DNA from: Clostridiales bacterium
GTDB taxonomy: Bacteria > Bacillota > Clostridia > Oscillospirales > Acutalibacteraceae
Direction: 5' to 3'
DNA: 32,850 nucleotides
Assembly: GCA_012524025.1 (NCBI GenBank)
Contig: JAAYSC010000022.1
Coordinates: 1-32,850 of the forward strand
Part shown: piece after piece, positions 11,720-19,074 of the stretch
Layout of the letters: every line of letters begins with the position of its first letter
Numbering within the stretch: position 1 is the stretch's first letter
The notes under the pieces: model-generated
Database searches by the model: none
What the model was told of the DNA's origin: nothing
What the model saw: only the letters and a program-made list of their open reading frames with translations
Program-made: the position numbers and the translations under genes

Positions 11720-11748
11720 TTGATATTTCAAGCTAAAGTTGTTAAAAT
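11720..11748 (+). promoter_or_regulatory. Candidate internal promoter for tuf
   Basis: TTGATA (11720-11725) and TAAAAT (11743-11748) are separated by 17 bases in the fusA-tuf gap. A small hairpin, GCTTGA with TCAAGC (11718-11733), overlaps it. Extra tuf transcription would fit the high demand for EF-Tu, but the hexamers each miss one base of consensus. Confidence 0.55.
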
Positions 11749-11811
11749 ACCAACATGTGCCCACTCGCACAATGATTTGAGTTTGTAAAGTTATTTGAGG
11801 AGGATTTTTAA

Positions 11812-13017
11812 ATGGCAAAACAAAAGTTTGAAAGAACCAAACCACACGTTAACATCGGTACCATCGGTCACGTTGACCACGGTAAAACAACCTTGACGGC
11901 AGCTATCACCAAAACACTTGCTATGAGCAGTGAATCTATTGAGTTTATGGACTATGCTGCTATTGACAAGGCCCCTGAAGAAAAAGAACGCGGTATCACA
12001 ATAAACACCTCTCATGTTGAGTATGAAACCGAAAACCGCCACTACGCTCATGTGGACTGCCCGGGTCACGCCGACTATATCAAAAACATGATCACAGGCG
12101 CAGCTCAAATGGACGGTGCAATTCTTGTTATTGCCGCAACCGACGGCCCCATGGCACAAACCAGGGAACACCTTTTGCTTGCACGCCAGGTCGGCGTTCC
12201 TTCAATTGTTGTTTTCATGAACAAGTGCGACCAAGTTGATGACGAAGAGCTTCTTGAACTGGTTGAAATGGAAATTCGCGAAGCGCTTGACGAATATGAC
12301 TTCCCCGGTGACGATACTCCTGTCATTCGCGGCTCTGCTCTTCAAGCACTCGAATATGACGGAAGCGACATGGACGCCCCGGAACTCAAGCCCATTTTTG
12401 AATTGATGGAAGCTGTTGACTCCTTCATCCCCACACCCGAGCGCAAGTCCGACCTTCCCTTCCTCATGCCTGTTGAAGACGTTATGACAATCACCGGCCG
12501 CGGCACTGTAGCCACCGGTAGGGTTGAGCGCGGTAAACTTGAAACAGGTAATGAAGTTGAAATCGTCGGCCTTTCCGAAGAAAGAAGGAAGACTGTCTGC
12601 ACAGGTATTGAAATGTTCCGCAAAATTCTTGACTACGCCGAAGCCGGTGACAATATCGGTGCTCTGCTTCGTGGCGTTCAAAGGACTGAAATTGTTCGCG
12701 GTCAAGTTCTGGCAAAACCCGGCACAATTAATCCTTTGACCAAATTCCGCGGTCAAGTTTATGTTCTTACCAAGGAAGAAGGCGGCCGTCACACACCTTT
12801 CTTTGATAACTATCGTCCCCAATTCTACTTCAGAACCACTGACGTTACAGGCGTAGTTACACTTGATGACGGTGTTGAAATGTGCATGCCCGGCGACAAC
12901 ATTGAAATGAATGTTGAACTTATTTCCCCCATCGCTATCGAAGAAGGTCTTCGCTTTGCTATTCGCGAAGGTGGCCGCACGGTAGGTTCGGGCGTTGTTG
13001 TAAAGCTCAACGAATAA
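11812..13017 (+). CDS. tuf: Elongation factor Tu
   Basis: GTPase that delivers aminoacyl-tRNA to the ribosomal A site. The 401-residue protein contains GHVDHGKT (19-26), the switch I RGITI block, DCPGH (82-86) and NKCD (137-140), then the beta-barrel domains II and III with [13 protein letters not shown] and the C-terminal [15 protein letters not shown] (11799-11803) is eight bases before the ATG. It is the last gene of the str operon and is closed by a strong hairpin at 13038-13063. In many Bacillota tuf is followed by the S10 ribosomal operon; here an unrelated sugar-isomerase gene follows. Confidence 0.97.
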   Translation: MAKQKFERTKPHVNIGTIGHVDHGKTTLTAAITKTLAMSSESIEFMDYAAIDKAPEEKERGITINTSHVEYETENRHYAHVDCPGHADYIKNMITGAAQMDGAILVIAATDGPMAQTREHLLLARQVGVPSIVVFMNKCDQVDDEELLELVEMEIREALDEYDFPGDDTPVIRGSALQALEYDGSDMDAPELKPIFELMEAVDSFIPTPERKSDLPFLMPVEDVMTITGRGTVATGRVERGKLETGNEVEIVGLSEERRKTVCTGIEMFRKILDYAEAGDNIGALLRGVQRTEIVRGQVLAKPGTINPLTKFRGQVYVLTKEEGGRHTPFFDNYRPQFYFRTTDVTGVVTLDDGVEMCMPGDNIEMNVELISPIAIEEGLRFAIREGGRTVGSGVVVKLNE

Positions 13018-13037
13018 TTATTAATTTATAGCAAAGA

Positions 13038-13076
13038 GGCGCAGGCAGTAAAATGCCTGCGCCAAAATTTTATATT
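13038..13076 (+). terminator. Terminator of the str operon
   Basis: GGCGCAGGCA (13038-13047) pairs perfectly with TGCCTGCGCC (13054-13063) around a six-base loop, 20 bases after the tuf stop codon. An A/T-rich tail with TTTT follows. An outer six-pair match, AGCAAA with TTTGCT, encloses it. The U-tract is not ideal, so some read-through to the next gene is possible. Confidence 0.85.
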
Positions 13077-13104
13077 TGCTTTGTTTGCAATGAAGGGGAA
13101 AGAT

Positions 13105-13965
13105 ATGAAGCTTGGTCTTTGTACAACCGATCTGCTGCCAAATACCGTTGATTTGATTTTTAAAAATCTTCAGCAACTGGGTTGTGAGGTAGTTCAGTTG
13201 AGCTTTGCGAGTTTTTTAGAAACCAATTTTATCCCGGACGGAAAAATTGAAATCCCCATGGATGTCTCTCCGACTATTCTTGATGAAATAGGGGAGAAAA
13301 GCGAGAAATACTCGGTGAAAATCAAAGTTATAAACGGCACCTTTAATATGTCTCACCCCGATAAGTCGGTCAGGCTTGAGGGTATTAAAAGGATGGAAAA
13401 TCTAATTAAGATAAGCCATGAGCTGGGTTGCAAGATTGTATCCCTTTGCAGCGGCACTCGCAATAGTGAAAATCTCTGGGCGGGCCACAGCCAAAACCAA
13501 TCGGACGCTGCCTGGTATGATATGAGTGAAACAATAAAATTTGCTCTTGAAAAAGCAGAAAAACACTCAATCTGCTTGGCGCTTGAAAGCGAGGCGGCAA
13601 ATATTGTTGATAGCCCGCAAAAGGCCCGCAGACTTTTAGATCAAATGGAGTCGGGTAACTTAAAAATTATAATGGATTGTGCAAACCTTTTTCATGAAGG
13701 TTTTGCAAAAAAAGAAAATGTCCGCCCGACAATGAGGCAGGCCTTCGAATATGTGGGCGAAGATATAATTGTAGCCCACGGCAAGGATATAAAAGAGTCG
13801 AGCAAAATCGAATTTTGCGCGGCAGGCGAGGGGATCGTTGATTTTCCTTACTTTATTTCACTTTTGAAAAATTTTGGATACAAAGGCGATATGTATTTAC
13901 ACGGAGCCGAAAGTGAAAGAGAAGTTGAGCAATCAGTTCTTTTTATGAAGAAGGTTATGCGATAA
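13105..13965 (+). CDS. Sugar phosphate isomerase/epimerase family protein
   Basis: A 286-residue cytoplasmic protein of the AP-endonuclease-2/xylose-isomerase TIM-barrel superfamily, which includes hydroxypyruvate isomerase, tagatose 3-epimerase and IolE/IolI-type enzymes. Likely metal ligands are the Glu in LALESEA, the Asp in MDCANLFHEG, the His in VAHGKDIKE and the Glu in LHGAES near the C-terminus, in the usual order. The substrate cannot be deduced. ATG at 13105 was chosen because AAGGGG (13093-13098) lies six bases upstream; an upstream TTG lies in the tuf terminator region. The gene is bracketed by terminators at 13038-13063 and 13966-13991, and the 29 bases between the first hairpin and its ribosome binding site show no clear promoter, so it may depend on read-through from tuf. 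Confidence 0.82.
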   Translation: MKLGLCTTDLLPNTVDLIFKNLQQLGCEVVQLSFASFLETNFIPDGKIEIPMDVSPTILDEIGEKSEKYSVKIKVINGTFNMSHPDKSVRLEGIKRMENLIKISHELGCKIVSLCSGTRNSENLWAGHSQNQSDAAWYDMSETIKFALEKAEKHSICLALESEAANIVDSPQKARRLLDQMESGNLKIIMDCANLFHEGFAKKENVRPTMRQAFEYVGEDIIVAHGKDIKESSKIEFCAAGEGIVDFPYFISLLKNFGYKGDMYLHGAESEREVEQSVLFMKKVMR

Positions 13966-13995
13966 AAATGTTCGGCTTTTGCCGAACATTTTTTA
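13966..13995. terminator. Bidirectional terminator between converging genes
   Basis: An 11-pair perfect stem joins 13966-13976 (core ATGTTCGGC) to 13981-13991 around TTTT. A T-run follows on the plus strand and an A-run precedes it, which becomes a U-run on the minus strand. It ends the sugar isomerase gene and the converging leftward operon, whose last stop codon is at 13993-13995. Confidence 0.9.
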
Positions 13996-14334
13996 TAGGT
14001 CTGTTAAAATATAACCGCAAGTTTTATAGTCTAAAACCTTACCACAATCGTCAGTCAGAGCTTTTTTAACCTTATAACAGGTGAAGGAAGCTTCTTGTTT
14101 ACTCTTGGTCCGCCAGGAGGGCAAGTGAATTTGTGCGCGAAACAAAAGTTTTATTTCCCCCAAATCGTCAACAAAGCTGTGCCGGTACTCGTATTGTAAA
14201 TCAGGTAGAACAAAGTTGTCTGAAAATTCGCCCGCTCGGTAAGAGTCGGGCGCGGGGGTTCCTATTTTATTTCGCATTTCCCAAAGAGCCAAGGCTTGGC
14301 GAAGGTTTTCGGCGTTAACTAAATTGTAGGGCAT
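13993..14334 (-). CDS. Hypothetical protein, 113 residues
   Basis: I do not recognise this protein. It is 113 residues, without a signal peptide or membrane segment, mixed alpha/beta in appearance, with three cysteines in the C-terminal third (TCYK, DDCGK, KTCGY). A GAGGGG ribosome binding site six bases before the ATG and its position 31 bases after the preceding gene support it as real and as the last gene of a four-gene leftward operon. The stop codon lies inside the bidirectional terminator. A GC-rich internal hairpin (14229-14252) falls in the coding sequence. Function unknown; the neighbours suggest a link to sugar or envelope metabolism, which is guesswork. Confidence 0.6.
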   Translation of the reverse strand: MPYNLVNAENLRQALALWEMRNKIGTPAPDSYRAGEFSDNFVLPDLQYEYRHSFVDDLGEIKLLFRAQIHLPSWRTKSKQEASFTCYKVKKALTDDCGKVLDYKTCGYILTDL

Positions 14335-14365
14335 CTTTACCCCTCAAAACAAAGCAAAATTCGGG

Positions 14366-15169
14366 CTAATTTATTCGCTTCAAAAGATTGTAAAATTCTT
14401 GAGGTTGTTTGGTTATTATGAAAAGAGGCGAATAACTCAAAGCTTTATAGTGGCCCAGCTCATCACCCTTTGTAATCAGGGCCAGGGACAAGCCGCTTTC
14501 GTTAATATATTGTGCAAGACTTTCATTCATGAGGTCTGCCCGGCAGCTTATGCCGACAGCGCCTAAAGCTTGGGCTTCCTGTATGAAAGAATAAGCATAG
14601 TCTTCGGTTGTTTCCTTGTTTCTTTGCGGCTTTATTTCAAAATAAAAATCGATATCCGGGTTTTTCCTCTTAACAAAATCAGCACTGTCACTGTCAATAC
14701 CGAAATAAAGTATTCTTTCAGTCAATTCATATTTGGCCGCTAAACTTACAATTGCACTTAGGTTAGAAAACTCTTTTAAATTTAAGCAGAGCAGGGATTT
14801 GCTGTAGTTTGTGTAATATTTCATAACATGCTCTAACTCTACCACATTCTCTTTTTCTGCCTGCTTGGGCTTTGAAGCAAGAACCGGAATTGTGTTATCT
14901 TTAAAAGACAAGTCAACAAGTGCACCGTCACAGCCCAAATTTAAGGTTTTTTTGATGCTGATATAAGAGTTCCTTTTATTGCCTTCAAAACCGTTATCTG
15001 CAATAATGCCGAGTGAATGGTTAAATTCAAAGTCTTGAGCCTTGAGGCGATTAAGCTCTTTTTTGTTCCCGACTCTGTCTGCCGTGAAGGCAATAAAAGC
15101 AAGAACAAGCACAAAAGTGAGAGAGAAAAACAAAAATATGAGTATTTTTCGAGGCTTGTTCTTTGACAA
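14366..15169 (-). CDS. Membrane-anchored degenerate glycerophosphodiester phosphodiesterase-like protein
   Basis: A 267-residue protein with an N-terminal cytoplasmic KNKPRK patch, one membrane helix (about residues 9-30) and an outside domain resembling the GDPD TIM barrel. The match runs through GIIADNG, LGCDGALVDLSFKDNTIPVLAS, LCLNLKE, GAVGISCRADLMNESLAQYINESG (in two blocks) and the IITKQP near the C-terminus. Active GDPDs have HRG, ExD and HD; here these are DNG (58-60), VxL with only Asp86 retained, and AS (98-99), so the catalytic pair and metal ligands are largely lost. It is probably not an active phosphodiesterase and may bind a ligand or protein. The TTG start is fixed by AAGGAG eight bases upstream; it begins two bases after the nahK stop codon, so translation is probably coupled. 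Confidence 0.66.
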   Translation of the reverse strand: MSKNKPRKILIFLFFSLTFVLVLAFIAFTADRVGNKKELNRLKAQDFEFNHSLGIIADNGFEGNKRNSYISIKKTLNLGCDGALVDLSFKDNTIPVLASKPKQAEKENVVELEHVMKYYTNYSKSLLCLNLKEFSNLSAIVSLAAKYELTERILYFGIDSDSADFVKRKNPDIDFYFEIKPQRNKETTEDYAYSFIQEAQALGAVGISCRADLMNESLAQYINESGLSLALITKGDELGHYKALSYSPLFIITKQPQEFYNLLKRIN

Positions 15170-15171
15170 TC

Positions 15172-16290
15172 TTACAGCTCCTTGTAAACCCTTTGAGTTA
15201 TTTCAACCATTTGAGGCATTTTCTTTTCTATGTCTTCAACCAGAGCAAATTGTGTACGGCACCTGACCAGATTATGGTCATCATAGGCGGTCTTAAAATA
15301 AACATCACCGTCAAGATAATCTGTTAAAAAGCGAAGGCCACATTCAAAGGTAAGAAGTTTTGCGGAAAAGGGGAGGCATTCAATTTCAAGTTCGTTTAAG
15401 CTCTTGCCGGCAGAGGCCAGGTAACCGCTGACATAAGTTTCATAAAGTTCAAGGTCCAATGAAACTTTGGAAATATCCTTTTCATCTTCTTCGGCTGTGT
15501 TTGCGCCAAAGCGAATGCTGTCACCAAAGTCATAAAGTGAAAGCCCGGGCATAACGGTGTCCAAATCAATTACACAAATACCCTCATCCGTGTGCACATC
15601 AAACATAACATTGTTGAGCTTGGTGTCGTTGTGAGTAACTCGAAGGGGGAGCTGACCGCGGTCGGCCAAAGCCAATAAAACCCCTGCATCCTCCTCACGC
15701 TTAAAAGCAAAATCTATTTCAGGTTTTACTGTTTTTACCCTGTTTATGACATCTTTTTCAATTGATTCTTTGAAGTTTTCAAAACGCCAAACGGTGTGAT
15801 GAAAATTTGGTATGGTTTCATGTAAGGTTTGAATGGGAAAATCAGCCAGACGGCATTGGAAGTGACCGAAAGCTTTGGCTGCATTATAAAATGTTTTAGG
15901 GTCTTCAATGCGCTGGCAGGTATAAGAATCGGAAATATAGTTATACAAGCGCCAATGGCGCTCTTGGGCGTCAATAAAAAAAGTAGCCCCGTTTTTTGTT
16001 TTTATAACATTGAGGTTTTCGCGTTCCGGGTCACCGCCTTCTTCCAGGATCTTCTTACGCAGGTGATCGCTTACAGCTGTAATGTTTTCCATTAACTGGT
16101 CGGGTTTTTTAAAAACATGGGTATTAATATGCTGCAAAACATAAGACTTAATACCATCTTTTTCATCCTTGTAATCAATTACAAAGGTTGAGTTTATATG
16201 GCCGTTGTTTATTACATAATAGCCCGCATATTCACCCGATAAGTCATAGTTTTCATAAATGTCTTCAATGTCAAATGTTATCTTTTGCAC
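15172..16290 (-). CDS. nahK: N-acetylhexosamine 1-kinase-like protein
   Basis: A 372-residue kinase of the aminoglycoside phosphotransferase fold. It closely follows the pattern I remember for bifidobacterial NahK (LnpB), which phosphorylates GlcNAc or GalNAc at C1 with ATP: GHINSTFVID near residue 30, VLQHINTHVF (51-60), LPLRVTHNDTKLNN (214-227), IDLDTVMPG (241-249), YDFGDSIRFGA and FECGLRFLTDYLDGD. His220, Asp222 and Asn227 form the catalytic loop and Asp242 the DFG-like metal site. The GTG start has AAAGGTG nine bases upstream. It lies 13 bases after the CBM9-like gene and 2 bases before the GDPD-like gene. The lacto-N-biose phosphorylase, uridylyltransferase and epimerase that accompany NahK in bifidobacteria are not in this window. 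Another sugar 1-kinase specificity is possible. Confidence 0.8.
   Translation of the reverse strand: MQKITFDIEDIYENYDLSGEYAGYYVINNGHINSTFVIDYKDEKDGIKSYVLQHINTHVFKKPDQLMENITAVSDHLRKKILEEGGDPERENLNVIKTKNGATFFIDAQERHWRLYNYISDSYTCQRIEDPKTFYNAAKAFGHFQCRLADFPIQTLHETIPNFHHTVWRFENFKESIEKDVINRVKTVKPEIDFAFKREEDAGVLLALADRGQLPLRVTHNDTKLNNVMFDVHTDEGICVIDLDTVMPGLSLYDFGDSIRFGANTAEEDEKDISKVSLDLELYETYVSGYLASAGKSLNELEIECLPFSAKLLTFECGLRFLTDYLDGDVYFKTAYDDHNLVRCRTQFALVEDIEKKMPQMVEITQRVYKEL
15178..15183 (-). promoter_or_regulatory. Ribosome binding site that fixes a TTG start
   Basis: AAGGAG on the minus strand, inside the end of nahK, lies eight bases before TTG at 15169 and decides the start of the GDPD-like protein. 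Confidence 0.8.
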
Positions 16291-16303
16291 AAAGCCACAC
16301 CTT

Positions 16304-16924
16304 TCAAATAATATTAATCTCGCAAAAATGCGAAGGGTTGTGAAAACCTTTCAGTGCGGAGCCGACAGGTGCAAAAGCACCGTAGTGTGGCACGGGGGTT
16401 TTGTCGCCGCACTTATAAAAATTACCTCTTAAGAAGCGGGGGGAGCTTTTAAACTCAAAACCGCAAGCGTCCGAAATAAAGTCGTCTTGCAAAAACACCT
16501 CAATTCCCCAAGCAGGGGGGAGGTGAGGGTCTTGTATTTGAATAATTTTGATGTGGGGCTCCTTGTCGGTAAGGGTGCTGATGAAGGTTCGCTCGTTTCT
16601 ACTTGGCCCGACCTGTGAGCGATAAACGCCCGCACTGTTAAATTCAAGATTGAGGTAACTTGACAGATGCGGGTCCAACTGCAAAAAAAGTTCCAAACAA
16701 CTGTCTTCATAAACCGGGTCATCACGCTTGGTCAAGGTAGCTCTTGGTGATGGCTCAAAAGACCAAAGGCGGGCACAAAGGCCCTCACCGCCGATGGCGC
16801 AAAGTTGAGCAAAAGAAGGAGGACGGTATATTTCGCCCTCTTCCCAGTGCCAAGAAGCAATAGCTGCCACGGGCACATCGGCCCAATCCGGGTCGGATTT
16901 AAAGCAAGAAGTCTTGTAAATCAC
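16304..16924 (-). CDS. Carbohydrate-binding family 9-like (DOMON-fold) protein
   Basis: A 206-residue protein of the CBM9-like/DOMON-like group, recognised by DDPVYEDSCLELFL (about residues 67-80), YLNLEFNSAGVYRS and WGIEVFLQDDF. Members form a beta-sandwich related to sugar-binding modules of xylanases and to cytochrome-binding DOMON domains. No signal peptide is present, so it should be cytoplasmic, unlike the secreted modules. It is the first gene of the leftward operon, 13 bases before nahK, which suggests a role with the same sugar or its phosphate. GTG start with GAGG six bases upstream; the promoter is at 16956-16984. The biochemical role of free-standing cytoplasmic members is not known to me. 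Confidence 0.72.
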   Translation of the reverse strand: MIYKTSCFKSDPDWADVPVAAIASWHWEEGEIYRPPSFAQLCAIGGEGLCARLWSFEPSPRATLTKRDDPVYEDSCLELFLQLDPHLSSYLNLEFNSAGVYRSQVGPSRNERTFISTLTDKEPHIKIIQIQDPHLPPAWGIEVFLQDDFISDACGFEFKSSPRFLRGNFYKCGDKTPVPHYGAFAPVGSALKGFHNPSHFCEINII

Positions 16925-16955
16925 ATGTTACCTCAATGCACAGAAATACAGCGGT

Positions 16956-16984
16956 ATTATACTCCTTTTGATGCTCTCAGTCAA
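16956..16984 (-). promoter_or_regulatory. Leftward promoter of the CBM9-like/nahK operon
   Basis: On the minus strand, TTGACT (16984-16979) and TATAAT (16961-16956) are 17 bases apart. The start would fall near 16949, about 25 bases before the GTG. Its -35 box is three bases from that of the divergent promoter. Confidence 0.82.
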
Positions 16985-16987
16985 GGT

Positions 16988-17016
16988 TTGCAAAAGAGTG
17001 GCATTATTAGTAAAAT
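16988..17016 (+). promoter_or_regulatory. Rightward promoter of the aldolase operon
   Basis: TTGCAA (16988-16993) and TAAAAT (17011-17016) with a 17-base spacer. It is back to back with the leftward promoter, so two polymerases would clash; a shared regulator is plausible. Confidence 0.68.
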
Positions 17017-17037
17017 AGGTTTTGAACTCTGAACTTC

Positions 17038-17043
17038 GAGGTG
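17038..17043 (+). promoter_or_regulatory. Ribosome binding site that fixes a TTG start
   Basis: GAGGTG ends seven bases before TTG at 17051. The next in-frame ATG (17084) would remove the start of the aldolase fold and has no comparable site. Confidence 0.7.
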
Positions 17044-17050
17044 TCTTAGC

Positions 17051-18163
17051 TTGTTAGACTTTAAATTGGACCAACTTATAAAAATGTCAAATATTTTTGG
17101 CAGCGATAGGGAACTTGTCTTGGCAGGCGGGGGCAACACATCCTTTAAAAGTGACGGTGTCCTATATGTCAAGGCATCGGGTAGCTCTTTGGCGAGTGCA
17201 GACCGAAACAGCTTTGTAAAAATGGACCGTGTACAATTGATTAAAAACCTTGGCAAGGACTATCCGAAAGAAGATCGGGCCAGGGAAGAGGCAAGCTTGT
17301 CAGATCTTATGGCAGCCAGGCTGCCGGGTGAAAATAAACGCCCCAGTGTTGAAACCGCCCTGCACGCCCTATTTCCGCAAGCATTTGTTTTGCACCTGCA
17401 CCCGGCCTTGGTCAATGGGCTCACTTGCGGCAAAAGGGGTAAAGAGGCGGCAGACCGCTTGTTTGGCCATAATTATCTTTGGGTGGAAGCAGGCAAGCCC
17501 GGCCATCTTTTGGCCAAGCTTTGTCAAGGTCATATGCAAGATTATAAAAGAAAGAACTTCAAAGATGCTGGTTTTCTGCTCTTGCAAAACCACGGCGTTT
17601 TCTTCGCGGCCGACAGTGTTTCGCAACTGGAAACACTGCTAAATTTATGTATGGAAAAGCTGGAAAAAGAAATTATGGAAACGCCGACCACGGGCCCTGA
17701 AAAAAAGCCCCCTGCCGAGACTGAAAAGCTTATTGAGACCGTAAGGGCAAGCCTTGACCCATCCGACCACCTTGTCTTTTCTTCCAACAACCTGACTGCC
17801 CGCTTCACCTATGATTTTTCGAGCGCGAAAGTTTTAATGCAGCCTTTCACGCCGGACCATATAGTTTATTGCGGGGCCAAGCCCTTATTCTTAAGCCGGG
17901 CGGCTGAATTTGAAAAAGACCAAGAAGCTTTCTTCGGAAAAGAAGGCTACAGGGCTAAAATAATTATTCTTGAAAAACACGGTTTTATAGCCCTGGGGAA
18001 GACAGAAAAAGAAGCCCTTACGGCTCGCGATGTTTTTTTAGATGCCATGAAAATTGCAGTTTACAGCCAAAGTTTTGGCGGGCCAAGCCATATGACGGCA
18101 GAGTTAACAGACTTTATAATAAACTGGGAAGTTGAAAAATACAGGCAAAAACAAAATTATTAA
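17051..18163 (+). CDS. Class II aldolase/adducin family protein
   Basis: A 370-residue zinc-dependent aldolase-fold protein. Candidate catalytic Glu101 (SVETALHALFP) and zinc ligands His115, His117 (LHLHP) and His181 (LLQNHGV) are all present. Residues beyond ~215 (SDHLVFSSNN, FTPDHIVYCG, LEKHGFIALG, NWEVEKYRQK) form the second segment found in bifunctional aldolase/short-chain dehydrogenase proteins of the RhaD-ADH (YuxG-like) type, but here the chain stops where the dehydrogenase would begin. The next gene, 12 bases later, supplies that dehydrogenase. It probably cleaves or dehydrates a ketose or polyol phosphate; rhamnulose 1-phosphate is one candidate, but no rhamnose isomerase or kinase is nearby. 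TTG start with GAGGTG upstream. Confidence 0.82.
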   Translation: MLDFKLDQLIKMSNIFGSDRELVLAGGGNTSFKSDGVLYVKASGSSLASADRNSFVKMDRVQLIKNLGKDYPKEDRAREEASLSDLMAARLPGENKRPSVETALHALFPQAFVLHLHPALVNGLTCGKRGKEAADRLFGHNYLWVEAGKPGHLLAKLCQGHMQDYKRKNFKDAGFLLLQNHGVFFAADSVSQLETLLNLCMEKLEKEIMETPTTGPEKKPPAETEKLIETVRASLDPSDHLVFSSNNLTARFTYDFSSAKVLMQPFTPDHIVYCGAKPLFLSRAAEFEKDQEAFFGKEGYRAKIIILEKHGFIALGKTEKEALTARDVFLDAMKIAVYSQSFGGPSHMTAELTDFIINWEVEKYRQKQNY

Positions 18164-18175
18164 AGGAAGATGCTA

Positions 18176-19054
18176 ATGAATATCAGGCAAGCGGCTGAAA
18201 TTGCCAAGCGTAGGGAGATCCAAGATCAAGAAGGTTGCGGTCGTTTAGTCGGAAAAACGGCAATTGTTACAGGCGGAGCTCAAGGTTTTGGTTTGGGCTT
18301 GGCTGAGGCCATGTGCCAAGAAGGCGCCCAAGTGGTTTTGGCGGACTTACCGGGGCAAGCATCGGCCGGTGAAAAAGCGGCGGCTGACCTGCGCCCAAAT
18401 GCTCGCTTTGTGCCGGTCGATGTCAGGGATGAGGCTTCTGTTGAGGCCCTGGTATGCAAAACGGTGGAACTTTTTGGCGGGCTTGACATTATGGTTGCCA
18501 ACGCAGGTGTTGTGAAAGCCGGTGGACTTGAGGATTTAAGCAAGGAAGACTTGGATTTTGTAACATCTGTAAACTACACGGGCTTTTTTCTTTGTGCCAA
18601 ATATGCAAGCATTGTTATGAAGGCCCAATACGAGGCCGACAAGAAGCTTTGGCATGATATCATTCAAATCAACTCGAAATCCGGCCTGGTGGGCTCTAAA
18701 AACAATTATGCCTATGCCGGCAGCAAGTTTGGAGCAATTGGCTTGACACAAAGCCTTGCCCTTGAATTGGCTGCCTGGCAAATAAAAGTAAATGCAATTT
18801 GTCCGGGCAATTATTATGACGGTCCCCTCTGGTCAGACCCCCAAAAGGGTCTTTTTAAACAATACTTGCAAGCGGGTAAAGTGCCGGGTGCAAAAACAAT
18901 TGAGGATGTAAAAAAACATTACCTGTCGTTGGCACCCATAAAACGCGGTTGCCTGCCTCAAGATGTGGCCAAGGCCTTGTTTTATTGTGTGGAACAAACT
19001 TATGAAACCGGGCAAGCCATACCCGTCACCGGTGGGCAGATAATGCTGGGTTGA
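18176..19054 (+). CDS. Short-chain dehydrogenase, sorbitol-6-phosphate dehydrogenase-like
   Basis: A 292-residue NAD(P)-dependent oxidoreductase. The cofactor motif VTGGAQGFG is at about 33-41, followed by NAG and the catalytic pair Ser (INSKSGLVGSK) and Tyr/Lys (YAGSK). The blocks IIQINSKSGLVGSK, GLTQSLALELA, PIKRGCLPQDV and TGQAIPVTGGQIM closely resemble E. coli SrlD, sorbitol-6-phosphate 2-dehydrogenase. A ~25-residue N-terminal extension (RQAAEIAKRREIQDQEG) precedes the core, like the linker in fused aldolase-dehydrogenases. ATG at 18176 was preferred over ATG at 18170 because AAAGGA (18162-18167) is eight bases away instead of two. It lies between the aldolase and PHP genes in one operon. 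The substrate is probably a polyol or sugar phosphate. Confidence 0.82.
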   Translation: MNIRQAAEIAKRREIQDQEGCGRLVGKTAIVTGGAQGFGLGLAEAMCQEGAQVVLADLPGQASAGEKAAADLRPNARFVPVDVRDEASVEALVCKTVELFGGLDIMVANAGVVKAGGLEDLSKEDLDFVTSVNYTGFFLCAKYASIVMKAQYEADKKLWHDIIQINSKSGLVGSKNNYAYAGSKFGAIGLTQSLALELAAWQIKVNAICPGNYYDGPLWSDPQKGLFKQYLQAGKVPGAKTIEDVKKHYLSLAPIKRGCLPQDVAKALFYCVEQTYETGQAIPVTGGQIMLG

Positions 19055-19074
19055 ACCGAAAAGAGATTGAGATA

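Noticed and set aside
12202-12822. 206-residue minus-strand reading frame inside tuf
   Set aside because: Shadow of the highly conserved EF-Tu gene; no independent signal supports it.
14229-14252. GC-rich hairpin as a terminator
   Set aside because: It lies inside the 113-residue gene's coding sequence and has no U-tract on either strand.
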